Assembly: GCA_946481475.1 (NCBI GenBank)
Contig: CAMLOB010000337.1
Span: 1-5,318 of the forward strand
DNA: 5,318 nucleotides
Direction: 5' to 3'
Source of the DNA: an uncultured Chlorobiota bacterium
Lineage (GTDB): Bacteria > Bacteroidota > Kapaibacteriia > OLB7
The translations under genes were made by a program, and so were the position numbers. This document shows positions 1-5,318 of this stretch, piece after piece (positions within the stretch are counted from its first letter, which is position 1; each line of letters opens with the position of its first letter). The notes beneath the pieces were generated by a model. That model was not told the DNA's origin. It ran no database searches and was given only the letters and a program-made list of their open reading frames with translations.

Positions 1-906
1 CTGACGGCTGAGGCCGTTGCCGTCGATCATGATGATCCGATCCGGTTCATCGGTCCAGTTCCAGGGAGAGCCGTCGCGACCGAACCAGAGTTTGAGTTTC
101 GATCCGTCGGCGTAGCGGGCCGTCAGCGCAAGATCAAGAAGGGAATCGCCGTCGAAGTCGGCGGTATAGATCTTGTAATCATCTTCTTTGGTGTTAGCCT
201 GTTGATCGACGATAACGTGCGTCGGTTGATCGACCTGAAAGCTCTCTCCTCCTCTGTAGAACCAGACCTCCCCCACCTGACTCCGGACTCGATTCCGAAC
301 TGTCACCGCAATCGGAACGATCAATTCATCTCCCGCTTCTCCATCCATGTTCATCGCAAACATGTCATTCGGGTAGATCCTCCACGTCGTATCGACCGTC
401 GCTCCCGGGTCCCACGTATACTCAGGTATCTTACTGATGGTCTCCTCCACAACCGGATACAAGTACAGAATAAAGCAGACATCCGTGCTATTGTTCGGAT
501 CGTGGCGGCGATAACTCTGAAAGCCGATGTGGTGGCGACCCGTTCCAAGAAAATCTCCGACGACCGGATGACGCAACTCACCCGAGGAGCGTTCCTCTTC
601 CCAAATCCAGTCCGGTATTGTGTCCGGAACCGGAGAGCCTCCGAAGAAGACATACCAGAATCCGGTGTGTGTGCTGCGGTAGGCAAAATCTTCCAGTGTG
701 TCGCCGTTAATTCGTCCGACACTTCCGATACCGGAACCGACCTGATCACCGGAGTTCACTCCGGTCACCTTCCAGATCGAACGAAGTGTCCAGGCGTTCG
801 GGTTCGCCTCTATCGTCTCAACGACCTGCCCATGCAACGAAGAACTCAACAACGGCAGCCAGACCAACAAGGCTGCAAGGCGAGATAGAAAGGATATGAG
901 AGTCAT
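1..906 (-). CDS. Secreted FG-GAP/VCBS beta-propeller protein, copy C (C-terminus outside window)
   Basis: Partial gene: 302 codons from an ATG at 904-906 to the window edge, with no stop. GGAG at 914-917 lies 7 nt before the ATG, fixing the start. Residues 1-26 form a signal peptide (MTLISFLSRL, then a hydrophobic run ending SSSLHG), with likely cleavage before QVVE. The mature part opens with the family motif ANPNAWTLRSIWKVTGVNSGD-like segment (about 34-54). FG-GAP-like blade loops of Asp/Asn/Gly type are seen at about 65-73 (weak, RINGDTLED), 186-193 (NMDGEAGD) and 250-258 (DFDGDSLLD). The conserved islands VRSQVGEVWFYRGGESFQVD (207-226) and WFGRDGSPWNWT (274-285) are present. By comparison with the two complete copies, about 260 residues are missing, including the last blades and presumably a T9SS sorting tail; that tail is inferred, not seen. 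It has its own promoter-like sequence upstream. Predicted to be exported across the inner membrane and then to the surface; ligand unknown. Confidence 0.9.
   Translation of the reverse strand, partial: MTLISFLSRLAALLVWLPLLSSSLHGQVVETIEANPNAWTLRSIWKVTGVNSGDQVGSGIGSVGRINGDTLEDFAYRSTHTGFWYVFFGGSPVPDTIPDWIWEEERSSGELRHPVVGDFLGTGRHHIGFQSYRRHDPNNSTDVCFILYLYPVVEETISKIPEYTWDPGATVDTTWRIYPNDMFAMNMDGEAGDELIVPIAVTVRNRVRSQVGEVWFYRGGESFQVDQPTHVIVDQQANTKEDDYKIYTADFDGDSLLDLALTARYADGSKLKLWFGRDGSPWNWTDEPDRIIMIDGNGLSRQ
204..293 (-). repeat. Near-identical 90-bp coding island, copy in gene C
   Basis: This segment encodes the VRSQVGEVWFYRGGESFQVD island and the following PTHVIVDQ. By hand count it matches the copy in gene B (2076-2165) at 83 of 90 bases, including many synonymous sites. 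Flanking regions on the N-terminal side are far more diverged. Confidence 0.7.
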
Positions 907-966
907 AGGTCATCTCCAGAATGCGATGAATGCCCGATAATAAACATTGACAGGGGAGCAACCAAT
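907..966 (-). promoter_or_regulatory. Promoter and ribosome binding site of copy C
   Basis: Read on the minus strand, TTGGTT (960-965) and TATTAT (937-942) are separated by 17 nt, a good -35/-10 arrangement, followed by CGG. The ATG begins 30 nt after the -10 box, leaving a short leader with GGAG at 914-917. The same arrangement, without any indel, precedes copy A at 4458-4517. By hand count 44 of 60 positions agree: the -35 box and the stretch from -10 to SD are nearly identical, whereas the spacer has drifted. This pattern supports function. The transcription start itself is not shown. Confidence 0.6.
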
Positions 967-1065
967 ACGAAAACCATGCGCTGCGGAAATTTTGTCCTTC
1001 GCTTCAGACTCCTTTGTTCTGTTCGAGGCCGATAGTGTCACTTCTTCCCGCCATCCCGGTGCGGA
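967..1065. other. Gap between copies B and C, no clear terminator
   Basis: This is the rest of the 159-bp space between the stop of copy B and the start of copy C. I find no ORF worth calling and no GC-rich hairpin followed by a T tract on the minus strand. Only a weak 4-bp CCGC/GCGG pairing just after the B stop codon is visible. Read-through from the A-B unit into copy C is therefore possible. Confidence 0.5.
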
Positions 1066-2766
1066 CTACTCCGTCTTGATGAACCGCGTCGAGGCGATCA
1101 TCCGCTCCTCCTTGTCAAAGACCATCAGCAGGTACATCCCGGAAGGAAAATCCCCGCATCGCCAGATAGCCGCCCCGACTCCCGGCTCCACCGATCCCTC
1201 GGCAACCAACCGCCCGAGTTCATCATGCACTGCAAATCGATGAGGCATCCGACGCAGATCACCTCGCCATGCGATATGTAGATCTTCCTTAACCGGATTC
1301 GGCCAGATGTGCAGCGCAGCTTCATGCTCCTCTGTCTCAACCGCCCGAACACTTAATGTCGTGTCATCATTCGGTATCTCCGGACCCCCCGCAATCACCA
1401 TCGCAATCCCGTGATCGAAACCGTACCAGCGATCATTGCCGGTCAAGAAATCATCCCACCCGTCTCCATTACAGTCCGGCAGCGGAGCGATATGATCAAA
1501 TACCTTCCCCGGCGTCACCCCATCATCTGCCGGACGGTACCGCGCATCATACGTCCCGTTCGGACCCTTCTTCCCCCCACTCAACAACAACATCTCCGAA
1601 TCATCGAACTGACCGAACCCCGGGTAGATCACCGCTAACATCTCAAACCGATGCGTCGTGTCGTTCAGGAAACCGACCCGATGACCATACACCCGATACT
1701 TCGATGTGTTGATCTTCAGGACCACATCGGCATCATCAAAGCCATAACTCCGGGTGCGAACATCTTTGCCGCTGCCGCTGAGGTAGATGTAGATTCCCGG
1801 CTCCTGTTCTCCTCCGGCATAGACCGTTGCGGCCATGTCAAGTCCCGGATGTCCGTCGAGTTGAGCGAACGTGATTTGTCGGTTCAGGCCGGAACTGTCG
1901 AGGTTGACAACACGGTCGGGCTGGTTGGTCCAGTTCCATGGAGAGCCGTCGCGCCCGAACCAGAGTTTGAGTTTATCGGGAGCATATCCGGCGGTCAGGG
2001 CCATGTCGACGAACCGGTCGCCGTCGAGGTCGCCGGTGAAGAGGCGGTAGTCGTTTTCGAGGAGGTTGGTTTCCTGATCGACGATGACGTGTGTGGGATG
2101 ATCGACCTGAAAGCTCTCTCCTCCTCTGTAAAACCAGATCTCCCCCACCTGACTGCGGACTCGATCTCGAAGCGTCACGCCGCTGACCATCACCAGTTCA
2201 TCTCCTACCTCCTGATCCATATTGATTCCAATGAAATCATTCGGATAGATGAACCATGCCGAATCCATTGTTGCACCCGGATCCCAGACCAGAGAAGGTT
2301 GAGCCTCAAGGCTATCGTCAACAACATCAAAAATGTATAGCTGAAAATAGACGTCCGTACTTACTCCTGAATCCACCCAGCGATAGCTAAGAAATCCTTG
2401 CAAAGAATCGCCACTGCGAAAATGGGCCGGTATTGGATGTGAAATTCCTCCCGCCCCACGGGTGAATGTCCAAGTCGGAGTGGTCGAAGGGGCATCCTCG
2501 GCTCCGTAGTATAGGTCCCAGGATCCTGTTGAAGAAGAGTACGTGGCGAAATCACCGAGCCCGTCGTTGTTGATGTCCGAGACAGGACCAATGCCGGCAC
2601 CGACGGCATCTCCGGAATTCACCCCGGTCACCTTCCAGATCGAGCGCAGCGTCCAGGCGTTCGGATTCGCTTCTATCGTCTCAACGACCTGCGCATGTCC
2701 CAACACACCGGCATACACCAGCGTGAGCAGTACTGCAACTGCACTATAGATCTTCTTTCCGTTCAT
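1066..2766 (-). CDS. Secreted FG-GAP/VCBS beta-propeller protein with T9SS sorting domain, copy B
   Basis: Complete 566-residue protein. Signal peptide at 1-25 (MNGKKIY, hydrophobic core, VLGHA) with likely cleavage before QVVE. The body (about 45-465) reads as roughly seven blades; Asp-rich FG-GAP loops are DINNDGLGD (64-72), DLDGDRFVD (246-254), a degraded LDGHPGLD (303-310) and DCNGDGWDD (431-439). Such loops bind Ca2+ in integrin-type propellers. Conserved family islands lie at about 203-230 (VRSQVGEIWFYRGGESFQVD and following) and 268-285 (WFGRDGSPWNWT). The tail at about 484-566 has the marks of a T9SS type A sorting domain: ALHIWPNPV, FAVHDELGRLVAEGS and a late SGMYLLMVF strand. It is normally cleaved or anchored at the outer membrane. 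The ATG at 2764-2766 overlaps the stop of copy A (ATGA) and is preceded by AAGGTG at 2772-2777, so translation is probably coupled. Its signal peptide is unlike those of the other two copies. No catalytic domain seen; ligand unknown. Confidence 0.93.
   Translation of the reverse strand: MNGKKIYSAVAVLLTLVYAGVLGHAQVVETIEANPNAWTLRSIWKVTGVNSGDAVGAGIGPVSDINNDGLGDFATYSSSTGSWDLYYGAEDAPSTTPTWTFTRGAGGISHPIPAHFRSGDSLQGFLSYRWVDSGVSTDVYFQLYIFDVVDDSLEAQPSLVWDPGATMDSAWFIYPNDFIGINMDQEVGDELVMVSGVTLRDRVRSQVGEIWFYRGGESFQVDHPTHVIVDQETNLLENDYRLFTGDLDGDRFVDMALTAGYAPDKLKLWFGRDGSPWNWTNQPDRVVNLDSSGLNRQITFAQLDGHPGLDMAATVYAGGEQEPGIYIYLSGSGKDVRTRSYGFDDADVVLKINTSKYRVYGHRVGFLNDTTHRFEMLAVIYPGFGQFDDSEMLLLSGGKKGPNGTYDARYRPADDGVTPGKVFDHIAPLPDCNGDGWDDFLTGNDRWYGFDHGIAMVIAGGPEIPNDDTTLSVRAVETEEHEAALHIWPNPVKEDLHIAWRGDLRRMPHRFAVHDELGRLVAEGSVEPGVGAAIWRCGDFPSGMYLLMVFDKEERMIASTRFIKTE
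2076..2165 (-). repeat. Near-identical 90-bp coding island, copy in gene B
   Basis: Second copy of the island at 204-293, encoding VRSQVGEIWFYRGGESFQVD and the downstream THVIVDQ. It also matches gene A (3767-3856): about 5 differences in the first 85 bases by hand count. Confidence 0.7.
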
Positions 2767-4457
2767 CGATTCACCTTCGTAATCGTTGTAGAGGCAATGA
2801 CTCCTTCGTTTCCGTCAAACATACTCAGCAGATACGTTCCCGGGAGGATGTTCCCGCATCGCCAGATAGCCGCGCCGACTCCCGGCTCAACCGACCCCTC
2901 GGCAACCAACCGACCGAGTTCGTCATACACCGCAAAGCGATGAGGCATCCTCCTGAGATCACCCCGCCACGCAATGTTCAACTCCTCCACAACCGGGTTC
3001 GGCCAGATGTGCAGTGCTGCGTTATGCTCTTCAGTGCCGATTGCCCGAACGCTCAGTGTCGTGTCATCATTCGGTATCTCCGGACCCCCTCCTATCACCA
3101 GCGCGATGCCGTGGACAAAGCCGAACCACCGATCATCACTCATCAGAAAATCATCCCATCCGTTTCCATCGACATCCGATACAGGCTCAACAAACTTCAA
3201 CACCCCACCCGAGGTCACCCCATCGCTGCTCGGAGAGTAGTACGCATCCCAAGTGTTGTTCGGACCTAACTTCCCGCCCGAGAACAGCACGATCATCGGT
3301 TCGTTCGCATGATAGATGCTCGGTCCGGTCAACGACAACATCTCATATCGCTGTGAACTGTCACCGACATAACCGACACGGGTTCGCGTGCGAAGCAGTG
3401 TGGTCGTCAAGACTTTCTCTGCGTCCTCCCGTGCAAAACTTCGTGTTCGGAAGTCCTTGCCCGAACGTGAGAGATAGAGATGGATATGACGCAGATCACC
3501 ATCGTAGACCGTTCCGGCCAGATCGACCGTCCCGTCTCCGTCATAGTCACCAATGGTCAGTTCATGATTCAGTCCGGTCGGACCGAGAAGGAGGACACGA
3601 TCAGGCTGGTTGGTCCAGTTCCAAGGGGAGCCATCGCGACCGAACCAGAACTTGAGTTTATAGTTACCATCGCGATACTGAGTGCCGAGGGCCACGTCGA
3701 GATATTGGTCTCCATCGAAATCCTGAGTATAGAGGTAGTACTGATTTTCAGTAAAGTTTTCTTCCTGATCGACGATGACGTGTGTGGGCTGATCGACCTG
3801 AAAGCTCTCCCCTCCTTGGTAAAACCAGATCTCTCCCACCTGACTGCGGACATTTTCACGAAGCGTCATTCCCGTCGACAGAACCAACTCATCCCCCTCC
3901 TCTCCGTCCAGATCAACTGCCCGAATATCCGTCGGTGCAATCAACACTGGAGGCTCCATTGTCTCCAACGCATTGAGAATCTTCCCCGGTGACTCTTCAA
4001 CACTTCCAGACGCTATCCGGTAGAAATACAACAGGTAGCGATCCGGGTCATCCTGAAACCGGTAGTGACCTGAAACGAAATACCGACTCTCATTCCCCTC
4101 GAAGTTGCCGATGACAGGATACGACGGCAATGGTGCCGAGATCACCGCCTCCCAGAACGGAACGGTATCCGGCCTCGGTGCATTTCCGCGGTATGCTCTC
4201 CAGGTCGATTCCTTGCCGAAGTGAACGATGAAATCCATGTACGGATCCTCGTCGATGTATACGAACTGGCCGACAGCCGAGCCGACGCGATCTCCGGAGT
4301 TCACTCCGGTCACCTTCCAGATCGAACGCAGCGTCCAGGCGTTCGGATTCGCTTCGATCTTCTCAACGACCTGTCCATGCAACGAAGAACTCAACAACGG
4401 CAACCAGACCACAAGGGAAACGAGTGCAAGGCGGGACAGGAAGGATATGAGAGGCAT
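2763..4457 (-). CDS. Secreted FG-GAP/VCBS beta-propeller protein with T9SS sorting domain, copy A
   Basis: Complete 564-residue protein, first gene of the array. Signal peptide at 1-28 (MPLISFLSRL, hydrophobic core, SSSLHG), almost the same as copy C, with likely cleavage before QVVE. The propeller spans about 47-463; Asp-rich blade loops are IDEDPYMD (68-75), VDLDGEEGDE (181-190), DFDGDQYLD (246-254), DYDGDGTVD (304-312) and DVDGNGWDD (428-436), the best preserved set in the array. Shared islands lie at 203-230 and 270-287. The T9SS type A sorting tail (about 481-564) carries ALHIWPNPV, FAVYDELGRLVAEGS and PGTYLLSMF, and is strongly similar to that of copy B. GGAG at 4465-4468 sits 7 nt before the ATG at 4455-4457. 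The stop TGA (2763-2765) overlaps the start of copy B by 4 bp, so A and B form one operon. Residues about 60-175 and 345-395 differ greatly from copy B. Surface binding or adhesion is a guess; nothing points to enzymatic activity. Confidence 0.93.
   Translation of the reverse strand: MPLISFLSRLALVSLVVWLPLLSSSLHGQVVEKIEANPNAWTLRSIWKVTGVNSGDRVGSAVGQFVYIDEDPYMDFIVHFGKESTWRAYRGNAPRPDTVPFWEAVISAPLPSYPVIGNFEGNESRYFVSGHYRFQDDPDRYLLYFYRIASGSVEESPGKILNALETMEPPVLIAPTDIRAVDLDGEEGDELVLSTGMTLRENVRSQVGEIWFYQGGESFQVDQPTHVIVDQEENFTENQYYLYTQDFDGDQYLDVALGTQYRDGNYKLKFWFGRDGSPWNWTNQPDRVLLLGPTGLNHELTIGDYDGDGTVDLAGTVYDGDLRHIHLYLSRSGKDFRTRSFAREDAEKVLTTTLLRTRTRVGYVGDSSQRYEMLSLTGPSIYHANEPMIVLFSGGKLGPNNTWDAYYSPSSDGVTSGGVLKFVEPVSDVDGNGWDDFLMSDDRWFGFVHGIALVIGGGPEIPNDDTTLSVRAIGTEEHNAALHIWPNPVVEELNIAWRGDLRRMPHRFAVYDELGRLVAEGSVEPGVGAAIWRCGNILPGTYLLSMFDGNEGVIASTTITKVNR
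2764..2777 (-). promoter_or_regulatory. Coupled start: RBS of copy B inside the end of copy A
   Basis: On the minus strand AAGGTG (2772-2777) lies 5 nt before the ATG of copy B. That ATG shares its last two bases with the TGA stop of copy A (ATGA). This supports the chosen start of B and suggests re-initiation by ribosomes finishing copy A. Confidence 0.75.
3767..3856 (-). repeat. Near-identical 90-bp coding island, copy in gene A
   Basis: Third copy of the island, encoding VRSQVGEIWFYQGGESFQVD and the downstream THVIVDQ. Similarity to gene B drops sharply at the end of the unit, at the codons before VRSQ. Confidence 0.7.
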
Positions 4458-4517
4458 ATGTCATCTCCATAATCTGATGAATGACCGATATTAGCCATAG
4501 GCAACAGAAGTACCAAT
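4458..4517 (-). promoter_or_regulatory. Promoter and ribosome binding site of the copy A-B operon
   Basis: On the minus strand TTGGTA (4511-4516) and TAATAT (4488-4493) are 17 nt apart, followed by CGG. GGAG lies at 4465-4468, 7 nt before the ATG. Distances are identical to those in front of copy C. A run of eight A (4536-4543, T on the transcribed sense) lies 20-27 nt further upstream and could act like an UP element; copy C lacks it. A Bacteroidia-like TACTTCTG also occurs here, but it is not conserved in front of copy C, so I prefer the -35/-10 pair. Confidence 0.6.
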
Positions 4518-4736
4518 GCCAAAATCTCCTACGGCAAAAAAAATGCTCCGCTCATGCTTCGTTTCAGTTCACTTGGTTATCCTCGCTATCGATAATGCCG
4601 TTCTGCCGTGAGACATCCGTTGCCCGGCTCCCGGTCCGGACCACCGGGGGTCAGGCATTTCTTCTGTGATCCGCCTTCGGGTTCCTTCACTCATCCGCTC
4701 GCAAACTTCCCTGATTTCTCATCCCCTCCCCGCACG
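4518..4736. other. Divergent intergenic region without a supported gene
   Basis: This stretch separates the promoter of the A-B operon from that of the TPR gene. I see no coding region with a ribosome binding site or recognisable product, and no tRNA fold. It holds an A-tract (4536-4543) and a GC-rich palindrome/hairpin (4626-4652), described separately. Confidence 0.55.
4626..4652. other. GC-rich hairpin containing a perfect 10-bp palindrome
   Basis: GGTCCGGACC at 4633-4642 is a perfect palindrome. The wider sequence can also fold as CTCCCGGT (4628-4635) against ACCGGGGG (4643-4650), with a 7-nt loop and one wobble pair, extendable by two more pairs. It lies between two divergent promoters, so an operator or a transcript structure are both possible. 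It is not followed by a convincing T tract, and no gene ends here, so a terminator is less likely. Confidence 0.4.
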
Positions 4737-4771
4737 TATATTGCGCCCGACATTCCCAATCGGTTCCGGAG
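4737..4771 (+). promoter_or_regulatory. Possible promoter -10 box and RBS of the TPR gene
   Basis: TATATT at 4737-4742 resembles a -10 box and lies 35 nt before the ATG, a spacing like that in front of copies A and C (30 nt). No good -35 box is seen 16-18 nt upstream. GGAG at 4768-4771 is 6 nt before the ATG and is a clear ribosome binding site; the promoter part is weaker. Confidence 0.4.
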
Positions 4772-4777
4772 AAGAAA

Positions 4778-5318
4778 ATGGCACAACACAACGAGCATAT
4801 CGTCCGATCCTACATGGAGAAAGTCCTGGCGTTGCGGCGTGAGCGGGAGCAGGAGGAATTGCGGGAGGAAGAGCTTGAAGAGATCGCTCTGCAGGCCGGT
4901 CTCTCCCGCGAGGATCTGGAGTATGCCCGCAAAAGCTTTCAGGATCACATCAATCGCGGACGGGGTTTTGCGCAGTACGGCAACTGGGAGCGGGCCTCGC
5001 TTGAACTGGAACATGCCGTCGCCCTCTCGCCGAACGATCCGCAGGCTCTCACCGCTCTGGCCGCAGCCCTCTGGAACCGGGGAGTGGAGAACGACCGAAG
5101 CGAGGATAAATACCGGGCCATGCAGTACGCCGAGCGGGCACTGCAACTCGATTCAAGCGGGACCGAGGCGGTCCGGCTGATCACGCACATGACCGAGTCG
5201 CCGAATCAATTCTTCGGCCAGGTGACGCCCTCACGACCGACCACCGGAAGCGGAGGGAAGGGGAACGCCGCGGAAGGACGTCCGGCAGGGAGAAGAGCAC
5301 CGCTGATCGTTGCCGCTC
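4778..5318 (+). CDS. TPR-repeat protein, possibly membrane-anchored (C-terminus outside window)
   Basis: Partial gene: 180 complete codons from ATG 4778 with no stop before the window edge. GGAG 6 nt upstream supports the start. There is no signal peptide, so the N-terminus should be cytoplasmic. Residues 10-55 are highly charged and helical (LRREREQEELREEELEEIA), a likely coiled coil or helical hairpin. Residues about 54-87 fit one TPR (GRGFAQYGNWERASLELEHA, then VALSPND). Residues about 88-126 fit a second with a short charged insertion (ending YAERALQLDSSG). A Pro/Gly/Ser/Thr/Arg-rich linker follows (about 141-174), then APLIVAA, which may begin a transmembrane helix cut by the edge. TPRs mediate protein-protein contacts; partner and pathway are unknown. 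The gene is divergent from the propeller operon and no functional link is visible. The membrane anchor is inference from seven residues. Confidence 0.85.
   Translation, partial: MAQHNEHIVRSYMEKVLALRREREQEELREEELEEIALQAGLSREDLEYARKSFQDHINRGRGFAQYGNWERASLELEHAVALSPNDPQALTALAAALWNRGVENDRSEDKYRAMQYAERALQLDSSGTEAVRLITHMTESPNQFFGQVTPSRPTTGSGGKGNAAEGRPAGRRAPLIVAA

Noticed and set aside
749..766. Perfect hairpin ACCGGAG-TTCA-CTCCGGT
   Set aside because: It lies within the codons for VTGVNSGD in copy C and is degraded in copy B, so it is best explained by the coding sequence rather than as a regulatory element.
202..888. Long plus-strand ORF opposite copy C
   Set aside because: It is antisense to a gene with clear signal peptide and propeller motifs. 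Its product has no recognisable domain, and related plus-strand frames recur opposite the other copies simply because the genes are duplicates.
1651..2340. 229-codon plus-strand ORF opposite copy B
   Set aside because: Shadow frame of the conserved propeller gene; no ribosome binding site of note and no known domain.
3014..3655. 213-codon plus-strand ORF opposite copy A, rich in Ser/Arg/His
   Set aside because: Composition is typical of an antisense frame; it lies wholly within the sorting tail and propeller of copy A.
1..4457. CRISPR-like or phase-variation short repeats
   Set aside because: The repetition is paralogous coding sequence at about 1.7-kb spacing. No short regularly spaced repeats, invertase sites or slippage tracts were seen in the coding regions.
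4691..5146. Minus-strand ORF opposite the TPR gene
   Set aside because: Antisense shadow without a domain or convincing start signal.
4608..5180. 190-codon plus-strand ORF overlapping the TPR gene in another frame
   Set aside because: The frame starting at 4778 has a ribosome binding site and TPR sequence and stays open to the edge; this one has neither.

Overview
The window looks like a chromosomal piece from a bacterium with a type IX secretion system (T9SS), so most likely Bacteroidota or a nearby FCB lineage. The main evidence is the C-terminal tail of two predicted secreted proteins, which matches the T9SS type A (Por) sorting domain. The genes have clear Shine-Dalgarno sites (GGAG, AGGTG), and the best promoter candidates have ordinary -35/-10 spacing rather than the TAnnTTTG box of Bacteroidia. 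This hints at a deeper branch (Rhodothermia/Balneolia or the Chlorobi/Ignavibacteria/Kapabacteria side), but that placement is inference.

Layout: positions 1-4457 hold three tandem, paralogous minus-strand genes for secreted FG-GAP/VCBS beta-propeller proteins. In transcription order they are copy A (2763-4457, 564 aa), copy B (1066-2766, 566 aa) and copy C (906 down to the window edge, 302 codons seen, C-terminus outside the window). A and B overlap by 4 bp (ATGA), so they are probably co-transcribed and translationally coupled. C lies 159 bp further on and appears to have its own promoter, a recognisable copy of the one in front of A. Positions 4458-4777 are a divergent intergenic region with the promoter of A, a GC-rich palindrome/hairpin and a possible promoter for the plus-strand gene. 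From 4778 a plus-strand gene for a TPR-repeat protein runs off the right edge.

The three propeller proteins share near-identical islands: the start of the mature protein, a central blade motif, a Trp-rich motif and, in the two complete copies, the sorting tail. Between these islands sequence has strongly diverged. Relationships change along the gene: A and C share promoter, leader and signal peptide, while B and C are closer in the first third of the propeller. This suggests duplication followed by recombination or gene conversion, or selection for different surfaces on one scaffold. No enzyme domain is visible. The proteins are best described as secreted or surface-attached beta-propellers of unknown ligand. 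I see no RNA gene, mobile element or CRISPR array. The TPR gene has no visible functional link to the propeller genes beyond adjacency.
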